Source: Collinsella aerofaciens
GTDB lineage: Bacteria > Actinomycetota > Coriobacteriia > Coriobacteriales > Coriobacteriaceae
Direction of reading: 5' to 3'
NCBI RefSeq assembly: GCF_015557435.1
Contig: NZ_JADNOH010000050.1
Location: 1-55,727 of the forward strand
DNA: 55,727 nt
Shown here: in pieces, positions 9,083-19,769 of the stretch
Layout of the letters: every line of letters starts with the position of its first letter
How positions within the stretch are numbered: position 1 is the stretch's first letter
Notes under the pieces: model-generated
Database searches by the model: none
What the model was told of the DNA's origin: nothing
Seen by the model: only the letters and a program-made list of their open reading frames with translations
Translations under genes and position numbers: made by a program

Positions 9083-10360
9083 TTAGGCGCTGTACTTGTT
9101 TGCCTCGCCGAAGGTGCCAGCCTCGACAATCCAGCCGTCCTTCATGATGACGTCCATGTTGTCGGTATTGAGCACGTGGATGTCGGCGGCGACGTCACCG
9201 TTGACGACCAGCAGGTCGGCGCACTTGCCGGCCTCGATGGAACCGGTCTCGTCCTCGATGTGGCACATCTTGGCACCGTTGAGGGTGGCGCAGGTGATGG
9301 TCTCGACCGGGGTGAAGCCGATCTTGTCGACGAACTCGTACATCTCCTCGATGGAGCAGTTGCCGTACGGGGTGACGAAGGAGAAGGAGTCGGAGCCGAT
9401 CGTCATGACGACGCCGCGTTTCTTGGCCTCGCGCAGGCAGTCGTAGTTGCGCTGCAGCTCCTTCTCGACCAGGGTGCCCTCGTACTTGTCGTGCAGCTCG
9501 GGGACGTAGACGGGCGGATAGGTGGAGTACCAGGTGGGCAGGAATGCGATCGTCGGGGTGAAGAAGGTGCCCTGCTCGGCCATGAGGTCCATGGTGCGCT
9601 CATCGATATCGAAGCCGTGGATCAGCTGCTCGCAACCAAAGCGGACGGAATCGTAGGCAGCGGCGTGGTTGTTGTAGCAGTGGCTCCACACCGGGATGCC
9701 GACCATCTTGGCCTCTTCGACCACGGCCCGGATCTCCTCGGAGCAGTAGTGCTGGTCGCGACCGGAGTCCCAGCGCCAGATACCGCCACCGGTAGCCCAG
9801 ATCTTGATGGCATCGGGGTTCTCGCGCAGGCGACGACGGACGGCCTTACGCAGATCCCAAGGTCCGTCGACCTGGTCGCCCCAAGGGTGGGATTCCTTGT
9901 TGAGCTCCTGGGTGCAGTGGTGGGAGTCGCCGTGGCCGGCAACGCGGCAGAAGCCAAGGCCGGTGGCCAGAACGCGCGGGCCCTTGAAGACGCCCTTGTC
10001 GATGCAGTCGCGAATCTGGATGCCAAAGCGGCCGATCTCGCAGACGGTGGTGAGGCCGTGGGTGAGGCAGTCATAGGCCTGCTTGACGGCGACGGCCTGC
10101 TTCTCGAGGAGCGGCTGCATGACCCAGTCGGTGTCATCGTCGGTCAGGTTGCCCGAGAAGTGCAGGTGGGTGTCGATCAGGCCGGGAAGGACGGTCTTGC
10201 CGGCAGCGTCGATGACCTCAACGCCCTCGGGAAGGTCCTGCATGACGCCGGCATACTCGATCTTGCCGTTGTCGTCGACGAGAACGAGGGAGTTCTCGAC
10301 TGGCTCGGCACCGGTACCGTCGATGAGCTTACCGCCAACGATTGCATACTTAGTGGACAT
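9083..10360 (-). CDS. Metal-dependent amidohydrolase (imidazolonepropionase/Xaa-Pro dipeptidase-like)
   Basis: A 425-residue amidohydrolase of the imidazolonepropionase-like subgroup. The metal-binding DTHLHF motif is near residue 63. Later come the barrel ligands HCYNNHAAAY and HGFDID and the catalytic aspartate in TIGSDSFSF, followed by the family C terminus (GSIEAGKCADLLVVNGD). It is cytosolic. The RBS is AAGGAGG before 10360. It lies 131 bases after the APC permease gene on the same strand and is probably in one transcription unit with it, suggesting import and hydrolysis of an amide or cyclic nitrogen compound. A carbamate kinase gene lies 11 kb away, so a shared nitrogen pathway is only a guess. 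Confidence 0.85.
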   Translation of the reverse strand: MSTKYAIVGGKLIDGTGAEPVENSLVLVDDNGKIEYAGVMQDLPEGVEVIDAAGKTVLPGLIDTHLHFSGNLTDDDTDWVMQPLLEKQAVAVKQAYDCLTHGLTTVCEIGRFGIQIRDCIDKGVFKGPRVLATGLGFCRVAGHGDSHHCTQELNKESHPWGDQVDGPWDLRKAVRRRLRENPDAIKIWATGGGIWRWDSGRDQHYCSEEIRAVVEEAKMVGIPVWSHCYNNHAAAYDSVRFGCEQLIHGFDIDERTMDLMAEQGTFFTPTIAFLPTWYSTYPPVYVPELHDKYEGTLVEKELQRNYDCLREAKKRGVVMTIGSDSFSFVTPYGNCSIEEMYEFVDKIGFTPVETITCATLNGAKMCHIEDETGSIEAGKCADLLVVNGDVAADIHVLNTDNMDVIMKDGWIVEAGTFGEANKYSA

Positions 10361-10443
10361 GGTTCCTCCTTATGGATCCATATAGTGGGCGAGGCCGTGT
10401 TGGGTTAAGGCCTCACAAAGCTACCCAAGTGGTGCCGGGTTCG

Positions 10444-10470
10444 GTGCGCGGAAGAGAGGGCCCCGCGCAC
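10444..10470 (-). other. Intercistronic hairpin between permease and amidohydrolase
   Basis: GTGCGCGG and CCGCGCAC form a perfect eight-base stem between the two genes, without a T-run. It is more like an mRNA-stabilising or processing stem than a terminator. Confidence 0.45.
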
Positions 10471-10491
10471 CTGATCCGCCCCGGCTAGGCG

Positions 10492-11943
10492 TTACTTTTT
10501 GCGGGAATTGGTGAAGGCCATGAGAGCCAGACCGATGACCAGCCAGCCGATCACGATGCTCCACTCCACCATGTTGAGGGAGGCGGGAGAGAACGGGATC
10601 ACGAGCAGGCCGATGATGATGGCGCAGGCAGCGATAGCGAGACAGATGCCAAACTTGCCGCCGGGCACCTCGTAGGGACGAGGCAGGTCGGGCTCGGTGA
10701 AGCGCATGCGCAGGCAAGCGAGGGCGACCATACCGCAGGAGAAGATGAAGGCGAGAGCCGACACGTTGGTCAGAGGGATGAGCATGTTCTTGCCCAGGAA
10801 CGGACCGACGACGGTGATGACGCCCAGGACGACGCAGGCGAGCTTGGGAGCGCCGGAGTTGGGATCGACCTCGGCGAACTTCTCGGGCAGCTGACCCTTG
10901 CGGCCCATGGCGAGCATGATGCGGCTCGTGGCGCCGTAGAAGGAGTTCATGGGGCCCATGGGTCCAAGCGTGGCGATGACGAGCATGGCCAGGTACAGGA
11001 GCATGTTGATGCCCTTGAGGCAGGCGAGCGCGGGAACCGGGCTCTTAACGAACTCATGCCAGTCGAGGATGGTGCCGAACGAGTAGATACAGACCATGTA
11101 GAAGCCGCCGGCGGCCAGCAGGGCCAGGGAGATGATCTTGCCGAACTTGTTCCAGTTGAGGCCCTCGGCCGCTTCCTCAGCCTGCTGAGGAATGGTGTCG
11201 AAGCCGGCGTAGAAGAACGGGGTCAGAACCAGGACCGACACGATGCCGGCGAACAGGCTGGCGCCCTCGGTAGCGGCCTTGCCGCCGCCAGCACCAGTGA
11301 CCTGAGAGAACACGGGCATGGCGTTGTCCGGCGAACCAGTGAACAGCGAGACGCCCATGGCGAGCAGCATGCCGCAGAGCAGGGCCTTGGTCAGGAAGGC
11401 CTGGAGCTTGGCGGCCGAGCTGGCACCGCGGAAGTTGAGGAAGATGACGTAGACTGCAAAGCCGAGCGCGATCAGCGTCGGGAACAGGTAGACGTCGGCG
11501 CCCAGGATGGTGTAGAGCTTGACGGCGCGCAGCCACTCAAGACCGGGCAGGCTGCCGAACATCTCGGACACGAGCGTCGAGATGGCGATGGCCTCCCACG
11601 GGCACAGGATGCCGTTGCCCAGGGCAAGGAGCCAACCGGTGATGTAGCTCAGCGTACGGCCAAAGCTACGGTCCACGTACTCGACGATGCCACCCGAGAT
11701 GGGGATAGCAGCCGTGAGCTCACCGAAAACGGCTCCGACGGGCACGAGGAAGATTGCACCCAAGAGGAATGCGATCATAGCGGGAACGGGACCGCCGCCC
11801 ACGACCATCCAGTCGCCGACCTGCAGAACCCAGCCAGTTCCGATGATGGCACCGAAACCGATGGTAAAGAAGTTCCAGAGCGAGAGCGTTTTCTTCATAC
11901 CACCGTTATCCTCGACTGCAACTTCTGCGTTCTTGTCCGCCAT
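10492..11943 (-). CDS. APC-family amino acid/polyamine permease
   Basis: A 483-residue permease of the amino acid-polyamine-organocation superfamily with about 12 membrane helices. The first helix carries the diagnostic FFTIGFGAIIGTGWVLQVG glycine-rich unwound segment. The start MADKNAEVAVE at 11941-11943 is chosen because AAGGAGGGG lies just before it; an ORF extending 13 codons upstream runs through that RBS. It heads an operon with the amidohydrolase and presumably imports its substrate. Specificity is not deducible. Confidence 0.88.
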   Translation of the reverse strand: MADKNAEVAVEDNGGMKKTLSLWNFFTIGFGAIIGTGWVLQVGDWMVVGGGPVPAMIAFLLGAIFLVPVGAVFGELTAAIPISGGIVEYVDRSFGRTLSYITGWLLALGNGILCPWEAIAISTLVSEMFGSLPGLEWLRAVKLYTILGADVYLFPTLIALGFAVYVIFLNFRGASSAAKLQAFLTKALLCGMLLAMGVSLFTGSPDNAMPVFSQVTGAGGGKAATEGASLFAGIVSVLVLTPFFYAGFDTIPQQAEEAAEGLNWNKFGKIISLALLAAGGFYMVCIYSFGTILDWHEFVKSPVPALACLKGINMLLYLAMLVIATLGPMGPMNSFYGATSRIMLAMGRKGQLPEKFAEVDPNSGAPKLACVVLGVITVVGPFLGKNMLIPLTNVSALAFIFSCGMVALACLRMRFTEPDLPRPYEVPGGKFGICLAIAACAIIIGLLVIPFSPASLNMVEWSIVIGWLVIGLALMAFTNSRKK

Positions 11944-12303
11944 TGTTCCCCTCCTTTCCTTTTTGACGCCCCTTGGCGTCACCCCTTGCGCAGCCTGTCT
12001 AGCAGCGCGCTTTTATTTCGTGGCTTTACAATACGGCCTTGGCACCGCGCTGCCGCTCATGGCTCGACCGAAGGCAAAACCGAAAAACGAGCGGCGCCGT
12101 TTTTGGGACGAACGGCACGGTTTGCCGCTCATTGTTGTCGCCCGTCCGACGGGCGTACGCTCATCGGACGCATATAAAGATGTTTTTGAGGCCGTGTGTT
12201 TTGCGCCTTTCGTACCGTTTACCGAGCTTTTGACGCGCAGACCCATTTGTTGCACATCTTTTTTGTAGGATGGACAGGTTATACATGAGACAAGGCGGTA
12301 CGA
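11944..12303. promoter_or_regulatory. Divergent intergenic region
   Basis: This 360-base spacer separates the minus-strand permease from the plus-strand C39-like gene and must hold both promoters. A small stem (TGACGCC/GGCGTCA, 11964-11981) sits directly upstream of the permease RBS. No convincing -35/-10 pair with standard spacing is visible, though TTGCAC (12249) and TATACA (12280s) are AT-rich candidates. Confidence 0.4.
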
Positions 12304-13338
12304 ATGGCATACGGATACAACGACGGTGATCAACGGCGACAAAGCGTTCGCCTTGCTGGCCGTACCACGCCGACGCCCAGAAGTGCCACGAGCAGCAATC
12401 CGCAACGTCCTCAAGAGCAACCCAGGCCTTCGTCTCGGCAGCAGTCAAACAGAACGCGGCAGAGTGGCCGTCTGAGCACGGGCACAAGCGCGCAGCAAGA
12501 TAGCCGCTTGGGCGCGCGCACTCGACAGCGTCAGGCCGAGGTTCCGCAACTGCGCCGCAACGGCGCACGTCAGCCCGGCATCCATATCAACCGCTTCTTT
12601 TCGCATCCCCAAGACGGACGCGACGGCAAGCCCTACCGCTCGACATCGCACGCGAATGCCACCGCCCTGCCGGCTCGTCGACTTCGCCTCGCACTGTGCT
12701 CTATCCTTACCTGTCTGGTCTTTGTGCTTATGAGCTCCTGTATGTCCCACGGGTCGGCCGGTCTCGAGCCCACCGCCGAGGACAAGCTGCTCAAGGCCCC
12801 CGTCGCACCCGGTTATTCTTTCGCCTTTTCGACCCCACGCTCGCAATGGCAAGCCGGCACGATGCCCCATATCTATCAGATCGACCCTGCGTGGTCGGAG
12901 CTGCCTTACGCCGGCGGCACCATCCGCCAAAATGCCTGCGGGCCTACGTGCCTCACCATGGTCTACATCTTTAAGACGGGACGCACCAATATGACCCCCG
13001 TCGATATGTGCGCGCTTTCCGAGGCGGGCAATTACGCCCCCACCGGCGCAACCGAATGGTCGTTTATGACGAGCGGCGCGTGGCAGTTGGGACTTAACGG
13101 AACGGAACTCCATAACGATCGCGACTCGATGACTCAGGCGCTGCGTTCGGGAGCGCCCGTCATCGCCGCCGTCCGGCCGGGCACCTTTACCAACGTGGGC
13201 CACTACATAGTGCTTTACGGTATTGACGACGCCGACCAGATTGAAGTCTTCGATCCCAACTCGGCCAGCCGCAGCGCCCGCCGCTGGGGCGTCGTAGAGG
13301 TCCTCAATGAAGCCGAAGCCATGTGGGCCTACTACTAG
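12304..13338 (+). CDS. Membrane-anchored C39-like peptidase domain protein
   Basis: A 344-residue protein. Residues 1-120 are a basic, Gln/Arg/Ser-rich, probably disordered cytoplasmic segment. A single hydrophobic helix at about 126-147 anchors it, and the outside domain is a papain-like peptidase_C39_2 fold: catalytic C212 in QNACGPTCLTMV, H300 in VGHYIVLYG and D317 in EVFDPNSAS. The start ATG has AAGGCGG upstream. It is the only gene on this strand locally. Such domains cleave peptides or cell-wall cross-bridges, or act as transglutaminase-like proteins. No double-glycine leader substrate is nearby, so a bacteriocin-processing role is not supported. Confidence 0.78.
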   Translation: MAYGYNDGDQRRQSVRLAGRTTPTPRSATSSNPQRPQEQPRPSSRQQSNRTRQSGRLSTGTSAQQDSRLGARTRQRQAEVPQLRRNGARQPGIHINRFFSHPQDGRDGKPYRSTSHANATALPARRLRLALCSILTCLVFVLMSSCMSHGSAGLEPTAEDKLLKAPVAPGYSFAFSTPRSQWQAGTMPHIYQIDPAWSELPYAGGTIRQNACGPTCLTMVYIFKTGRTNMTPVDMCALSEAGNYAPTGATEWSFMTSGAWQLGLNGTELHNDRDSMTQALRSGAPVIAAVRPGTFTNVGHYIVLYGIDDADQIEVFDPNSASRSARRWGVVEVLNEAEAMWAYY

Positions 13339-13640
13339 TCGTTGGGGACAGACTTAAATGAGTGGTCTCTGGCTGCCCGGAACTGCTGGCACGGAAAATG
13401 CATCCCGCTTTGAAGTTCGATAGCGGGATGCACTTTCCGCGCACGGCCTGTTTGGGAAACTACGTTCCACTTTCCGGCAACATTCCGGGATGCATTTTCC
13501 GGTTGAGGCCCTCAAGGGAAACCATGTCCCATGTTGGACGCTCATTCTGGGATGCGCTTTCCGCAGTTGATTGATGCGGGCTTTAAGGACTGTTCCAAGC
13601 TGCCGGCAGAAAAGGAACGTCCCCAAGTGCCGGGTTTCCG
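13339..13640. repeat. Cluster of dispersed GGGATGCAxTTTCCG hairpin repeats
   Basis: This non-coding stretch holds at least four copies of a short motif reading GGGATGC(A/G)(C/T)TTTCCG. Those at 13392-13408 and 13423-13439 form a 17-base hairpin with one mismatch. Others are at 13485-13502 and 13546-13563. A GGAACGTCCCCAAGTGCCGG module follows at about 13615-13634 and recurs near 28450 and 35195. A partial copy of the GGGGACAGACTTAAATGA module is at 13345. No gene is visible. Confidence 0.7.
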
Positions 13641-13641
13641 C

Positions 13642-13695
13642 AGTCATTGGGGACAGACTTAAATGACTAGTCGTTTAAGAACGTCCCCAATGACT
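13642..13695. repeat. 54-bp intergenic palindrome, intact IS110 target site
   Basis: Perfect 13-base arms AGTCATTGGGGAC (13642-13654) and GTCCCCAATGACT (13683-13695) enclose CTTAAA/TTTAAG and a central GACTAGTC. A related palindrome at 19449 is split by an IS110-family element. The stretch GAACGTCCCCAATGA at 13679-13693 is the unoccupied form of that insertion site. Confidence 0.8.
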
Positions 13696-13737
13696 ACCCA
13701 CAGAATGAGGGTCTCATCGGGGACTAGGTAAATAGCA

Positions 13738-13770
13738 AAAGCCCCCGCGGCCGAAACGGGCCGCGGGGGC
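13738..13770 (-). terminator. Terminator of the PTS/glucosidase operon
   Basis: A perfect 12-base stem (GCCCCCGCGGCC/GGCCGCGGGGGC) is followed on the minus strand by TTTTGCTATTT, 16 bases after the glucosidase stop. The downstream text resembles that beside the carbamate kinase terminator at 20957. Confidence 0.85.
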
Positions 13771-13786
13771 AGCAGGCTTGCAAGGG

Positions 13787-16591
<2,805 letters not shown>

Positions 16592-16600
16592 GGTTGCCTC

Positions 16601-16894
16601 CTAACCCAACAGCGACTGGGCGAGTGCCAGCACGTTGGCGGCGTTGCCCATGCCGTAGTCCTGTGCGGGGATGACCGCGGTCGGCTTACCGCTCCCCTGC
16701 TTGACGGTGTTGAGCTGGTAGGACACCTGCGGCCCCAAGAGCAGCACGTCATAATTGGCGCACGTCTCCTGATACTCGCCGATACCCACCGCATCGATAT
16801 CGAGCTCGATGCCGTTTTGCTCCGCATATTTCTCGAGTTTCTTCATCAGAATGCTTGTAGACAGACCAGCTGCGCAAACAAGAAGGATCTTCAT
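16601..16894 (-). CDS. PTS cellobiose/lactose-type EIIB
   Basis: A 97-residue cytosolic phosphocarrier. MKILLVCAAGLSTSILMKK carries the phosphorylated cysteine (C7) in the canonical P-loop of the cellobiose EIIB family. The start at 16892-16894 has AAGGG upstream; a longer ORF six codons upstream adds nothing family-like. It lies between EIIA and EIIC. Confidence 0.92.
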   Translation of the reverse strand: MKILLVCAAGLSTSILMKKLEKYAEQNGIELDIDAVGIGEYQETCANYDVLLLGPQVSYQLNTVKQGSGKPTAVIPAQDYGMGNAANVLALAQSLLG

Positions 16895-16940
16895 AAGGGA
16901 TTCCCTTCGCATTGATTGGTTGGATAGTCACCGCACGCCG

Positions 16941-17267
16941 CTAGGCGTTCTTGGTTGCAGTGCGCTCATACAGGCAGATCAGCTCCTGCACGAGCTCCTG
17001 AGCAAGCATGGAGCACATGAGGTGGTCCTGAGCATGGACCAGCAACACATCCACCGACAGATGCTCGCCCGCTGCCTCAGTCGAAAGCAGCTGCGTTTGG
17101 ATGTGGTGAGCCTTGATTCCCGCATCCTTTGACTGCTTCATGAGTTTGGCGGCGGCGTCAAAATCCCCCGCCTTTGCCTTTTCAAGGGCTTCGAAGGCAA
17201 GGCTGCGTGCCTCTCCCGCTGCAGCGACCAGCTGAAACGAAACCATCTCGGTTCCCTGATCGTCCAT
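16941..17267 (-). CDS. PTS cellobiose/lactose-type EIIA
   Basis: A 108-residue helical phosphocarrier of the EIIA-lac/cel family. The active-site histidine lies in AHHIQTQLL, and the VDVLLVHAQDHLM segment is a conserved trimer helix. It accepts phosphate from HPr and passes it to EIIB. GAGAGGAG precedes the ATG. It is the first enzyme gene after the regulator; the 119-base gap to the regulator probably holds the operon promoter. Confidence 0.92.
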   Translation of the reverse strand: MDDQGTEMVSFQLVAAAGEARSLAFEALEKAKAGDFDAAAKLMKQSKDAGIKAHHIQTQLLSTEAAGEHLSVDVLLVHAQDHLMCSMLAQELVQELICLYERTATKNA

Positions 17268-17386
17268 AACGGTCTCCTCTCCCGTGATGTTTGGTTTGTA
17301 CTTGAATATTCGAAACGCCTATCTCCCGCCCGCAATCCTCGAGGTTTATTGCAGGTAGACTGACAGGGTCATCGACAAAAGAAGTC

Positions 17387-19283
17387 TTAAGCCGTATGCG
17401 CTTGCACAAGCGCCATCAGCTCATGCCAGGACCGGCGCTCGCGTAGGCGCTCGACCCCCTGGCGGTCCATAAAGATCTCGGCGAGCAGTGAGCTCAAGAT
17501 CCGCGCCTCATCGCCGCCCGACCGGGCAAACGACACCATAAAGACGATATCGACCTCATGGCCGTATTCGTCCCAAAGAATGGGATGTTCGAGCAGGCCC
17601 ACGGTAACAAAGGCCTCGGCGCTCAAGGGATGCATCCCATGGGGCATGGCTACCCCATTGCCAAACGAGGTGGCGCTCGCGCTCTCGCGCTCGGCGACCT
17701 CTTGGGCAAACTGGGCATCGACACGGCCGCTCTCGACGGCGCGCTCGGAGAGATATCGGAGAACGGCCTGCTTCGACGACGCCTCAACGCGGTTGAAGAA
17801 CAGGGCACGGCTAAAGAAAGAGCTCACGGAGTCCGATTGCGCAGTGTCGTCGCTCAGCACCTTGCGGATAGCGTTGACATCGCTCGTCTCCAAGAAGAAA
17901 TCGGCCTCGCGGACGGGCACGGGCAACTTGACGTTGAGCGGCACCGTTGTGAACACGTAGTCGATATGCGAAAAATCGAACGTTCCCACGCGGGCGACAT
18001 CGCATGTCTCAATCGAATCGATATACATGCCAAACTGCTTGCGGTACTGGTGCTCGAGCATACGGGCGCTTCCCGCTCCCGAGGCGCACACGATCAGGAT
18101 GCGTTTGCGACGCGGCTGGTCGGCTTGCTGCTCGAGGGCCAGGGCAAATGCCATGGCGATGTAGCCGAGCTCTTCATCAGAGGGCTGGCTGCCAAAATGA
18201 CGCTCGAGTACCTGCGAGGTGCCAGCTGCCATCGAATAGGCCAACGGAAACCTCGTCTTGATATCGGGCAGCATGGGGTTATCCATATGCATGTGATATT
18301 CAAGGCGATAGCCCAGAGGGCCGATATGCCGAGCAAGGTTCATGCGAAGTTCAAGATCGCCGCTAAAGTCAAACCTAAACTCATCGTTGACCGCACGTAC
18401 CATCTCGGAAGCAATCTCCCACATCTCGTCCGAGATAACGGCAGAGCCCTTCTCGGGCACGCCCGTGCCCCTGCCGAGCAAATGGATTGCGATAAAGGCA
18501 ACCTCTTCTCGGGGCATGCTCACGCCCAGGGCATCCTTGATGTTTGCGGCAATCTGGAAAGCCGCGGCGTATTCGCGCGTTCCCTCCAGTTTTTGAACGT
18601 CCGATTCTGCAGCTGGGACATAGCAGCCCTGCTCGATGCGGCCAAGAGCAATGTAAAGATGCATGATGAGATTGCGGGATGCCAGCGAGCTCACCGTGAC
18701 GGGCGAGGCCGTCAGGGCATCGTCCACACATGCGGCGATGGCCCGCAGGCGCTCGGCGAGCTTTGCATCGTCGGTGTCGGGCAACACGGGCCTCACCAGC
18801 GAGGCCAGGCACAGGCGCCGTTGCGACTCCCCGCCCGCAACGCGGATTCCGTAGCGTGGGCGCTTTTCGAGCGTTAAGTCAAATTGGGCGAGTTTCTGCT
18901 CTACCAGACGCATGTCATTGGACAGAGTTCGCGCCGAAACGTAGAGTAAATCCGCATACTCCTCAATCGTCACCCACTGGGACCGCATGAGGAGGTCGTT
19001 AAGAAGGAAGGACACACGGCCGTCGCGCGTATCAGGAATGCCCGGATGGGCCTGAGCCGCACCGTCTAGCAAGCGAGCAAGCTCATCTGCACGTGCAACA
19101 TCGATACGATACTGCCCCTTGCTGCCAACGATGCGTGCAACCCCCTGCAAGGTTGTCGTTTGCGCGATGGATATAGTTTCTCACGGCGCGCTCGCTTACC
19201 TCGAGACGCTTGGCAAGTACCGCGACAGCGACAGGCTGAGCGTCCTCGATCATATTTACAAGCTGCTTGACGCGAGCATCCAT
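17387..19283 (-). pseudogene. BglG/LicR-type PRD transcriptional regulator, frameshifted after the HTH
   Basis: A PTS-controlled regulator in two frames. The 5' frame (start 19281-19283) encodes a helix-turn-helix (LAKRLEVSERAVRNYIHRAN). The rest is open in another frame from about 19150: a second HTH (YADLLYVSARTLSNDMRLVE), two PRDs, an EIIB-like domain (ILIVCASGAGSARML) and an EIIA domain with the histidine in AMPHGMHPL. The break is near 19140-19155, beside a run of five G; removing one base restores DNLAGVARIVGSKGQYRI. A TTG start for the second part would yield a protein without the first HTH. It presumably activates the downstream PTS operon. It may be an assembly error, a true mutation or slippage. 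Confidence 0.85.
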
Positions 19284-19448
19284 GTCCTCCTCCTTTCCCT
19301 GCGTCTAGTCTAACGCGGTAAAGAATGACACTCCACGTCGCGCTCGTTCCGCCAACTCGGAACAGGTTGCGGGGAGTCCAGCCGAACTTATAGGGAGCAC
19401 GGAGAAAGGACCCGAAAGCCATGTGCCGGTGTGAGATGCGCTTTCCGC

Positions 19449-19520
19449 AGTCATTGGGGACAGACTTAAATGAGTAGTCGTTGTGGACGTTCTTGTTTGA
19501 CTAGTCGTTTAAGAACGTCC
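19449..19520. repeat. Left half of a palindromic repeat split by the IS110 element
   Basis: It begins AGTCATTGGGGACAGACT like the palindrome at 13642, has an extra internal segment, and ends TTTAAGAACGTCC at 19520. The complementary right half, CCCAATGACT, resumes at 20933. A GAGATGCGCTTTCCGCAG module precedes it. Between 19284 and 19448 only the regulator's upstream region is seen. Confidence 0.75.
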
Positions 19521-19534
19521 ATTACAGTCGAAAT

Positions 19535-19740
19535 TGTCAGCCCGGGCCCGTCTCGGGCTACGATTGAGGCGCGCCCAGAACGGGCCGCCGACCGGGCGCC
19601 CGCGCACGGCCGAACGTCCCTGCCCCCGAGAGGGCCTGTTGGGTGCTGCCGGCGCGGGACGCGCCGCCCCCGACGGCTGATAGGAAAGTGCCGGGCAGGC
19701 GCCGCGGCTGGTAATGTGAGTGCCGAGGGGGAGGCCATCC
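19535..19740 (+). ncRNA. Putative IS110 bridge RNA with target- and donor-binding loops
   Basis: Three stem-loops can be drawn. A 5' hairpin is at 19539-19559 (AGCCCG/CGGGCT). A target-binding loop is closed by CCGCGC..GGC (about 19599-19610) with GCC.GCGCGG (about 19648-19656). A donor loop is closed by GCC-CCCCC-CGGC (19663-19677) with GCCG-GGGGG-GGC (19722-19735). In the first loop GAACGTCC (19612-19619) equals the left flank 19513-19520, and TTGGG (19639-19643) is the reverse complement of the right flank 20933-20937. In the second, ATAGGAA (19680-19686) equals the right end 20924-20930, and GTAATG (19711-19716) is the reverse complement of the left end 19520-19525. This matches the known guide arrangement of IS110 bridge RNAs. 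Confidence 0.78.
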
Positions 19741-19769
19741 GGTCGAACGACTACCGGAAGGATGCCACC

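Noticed and set aside
12161-12420. Minus-strand frames opposite the start of the C39-like gene
   Set aside because: Overlap the C39-like gene, and the translation is low-complexity without an RBS.
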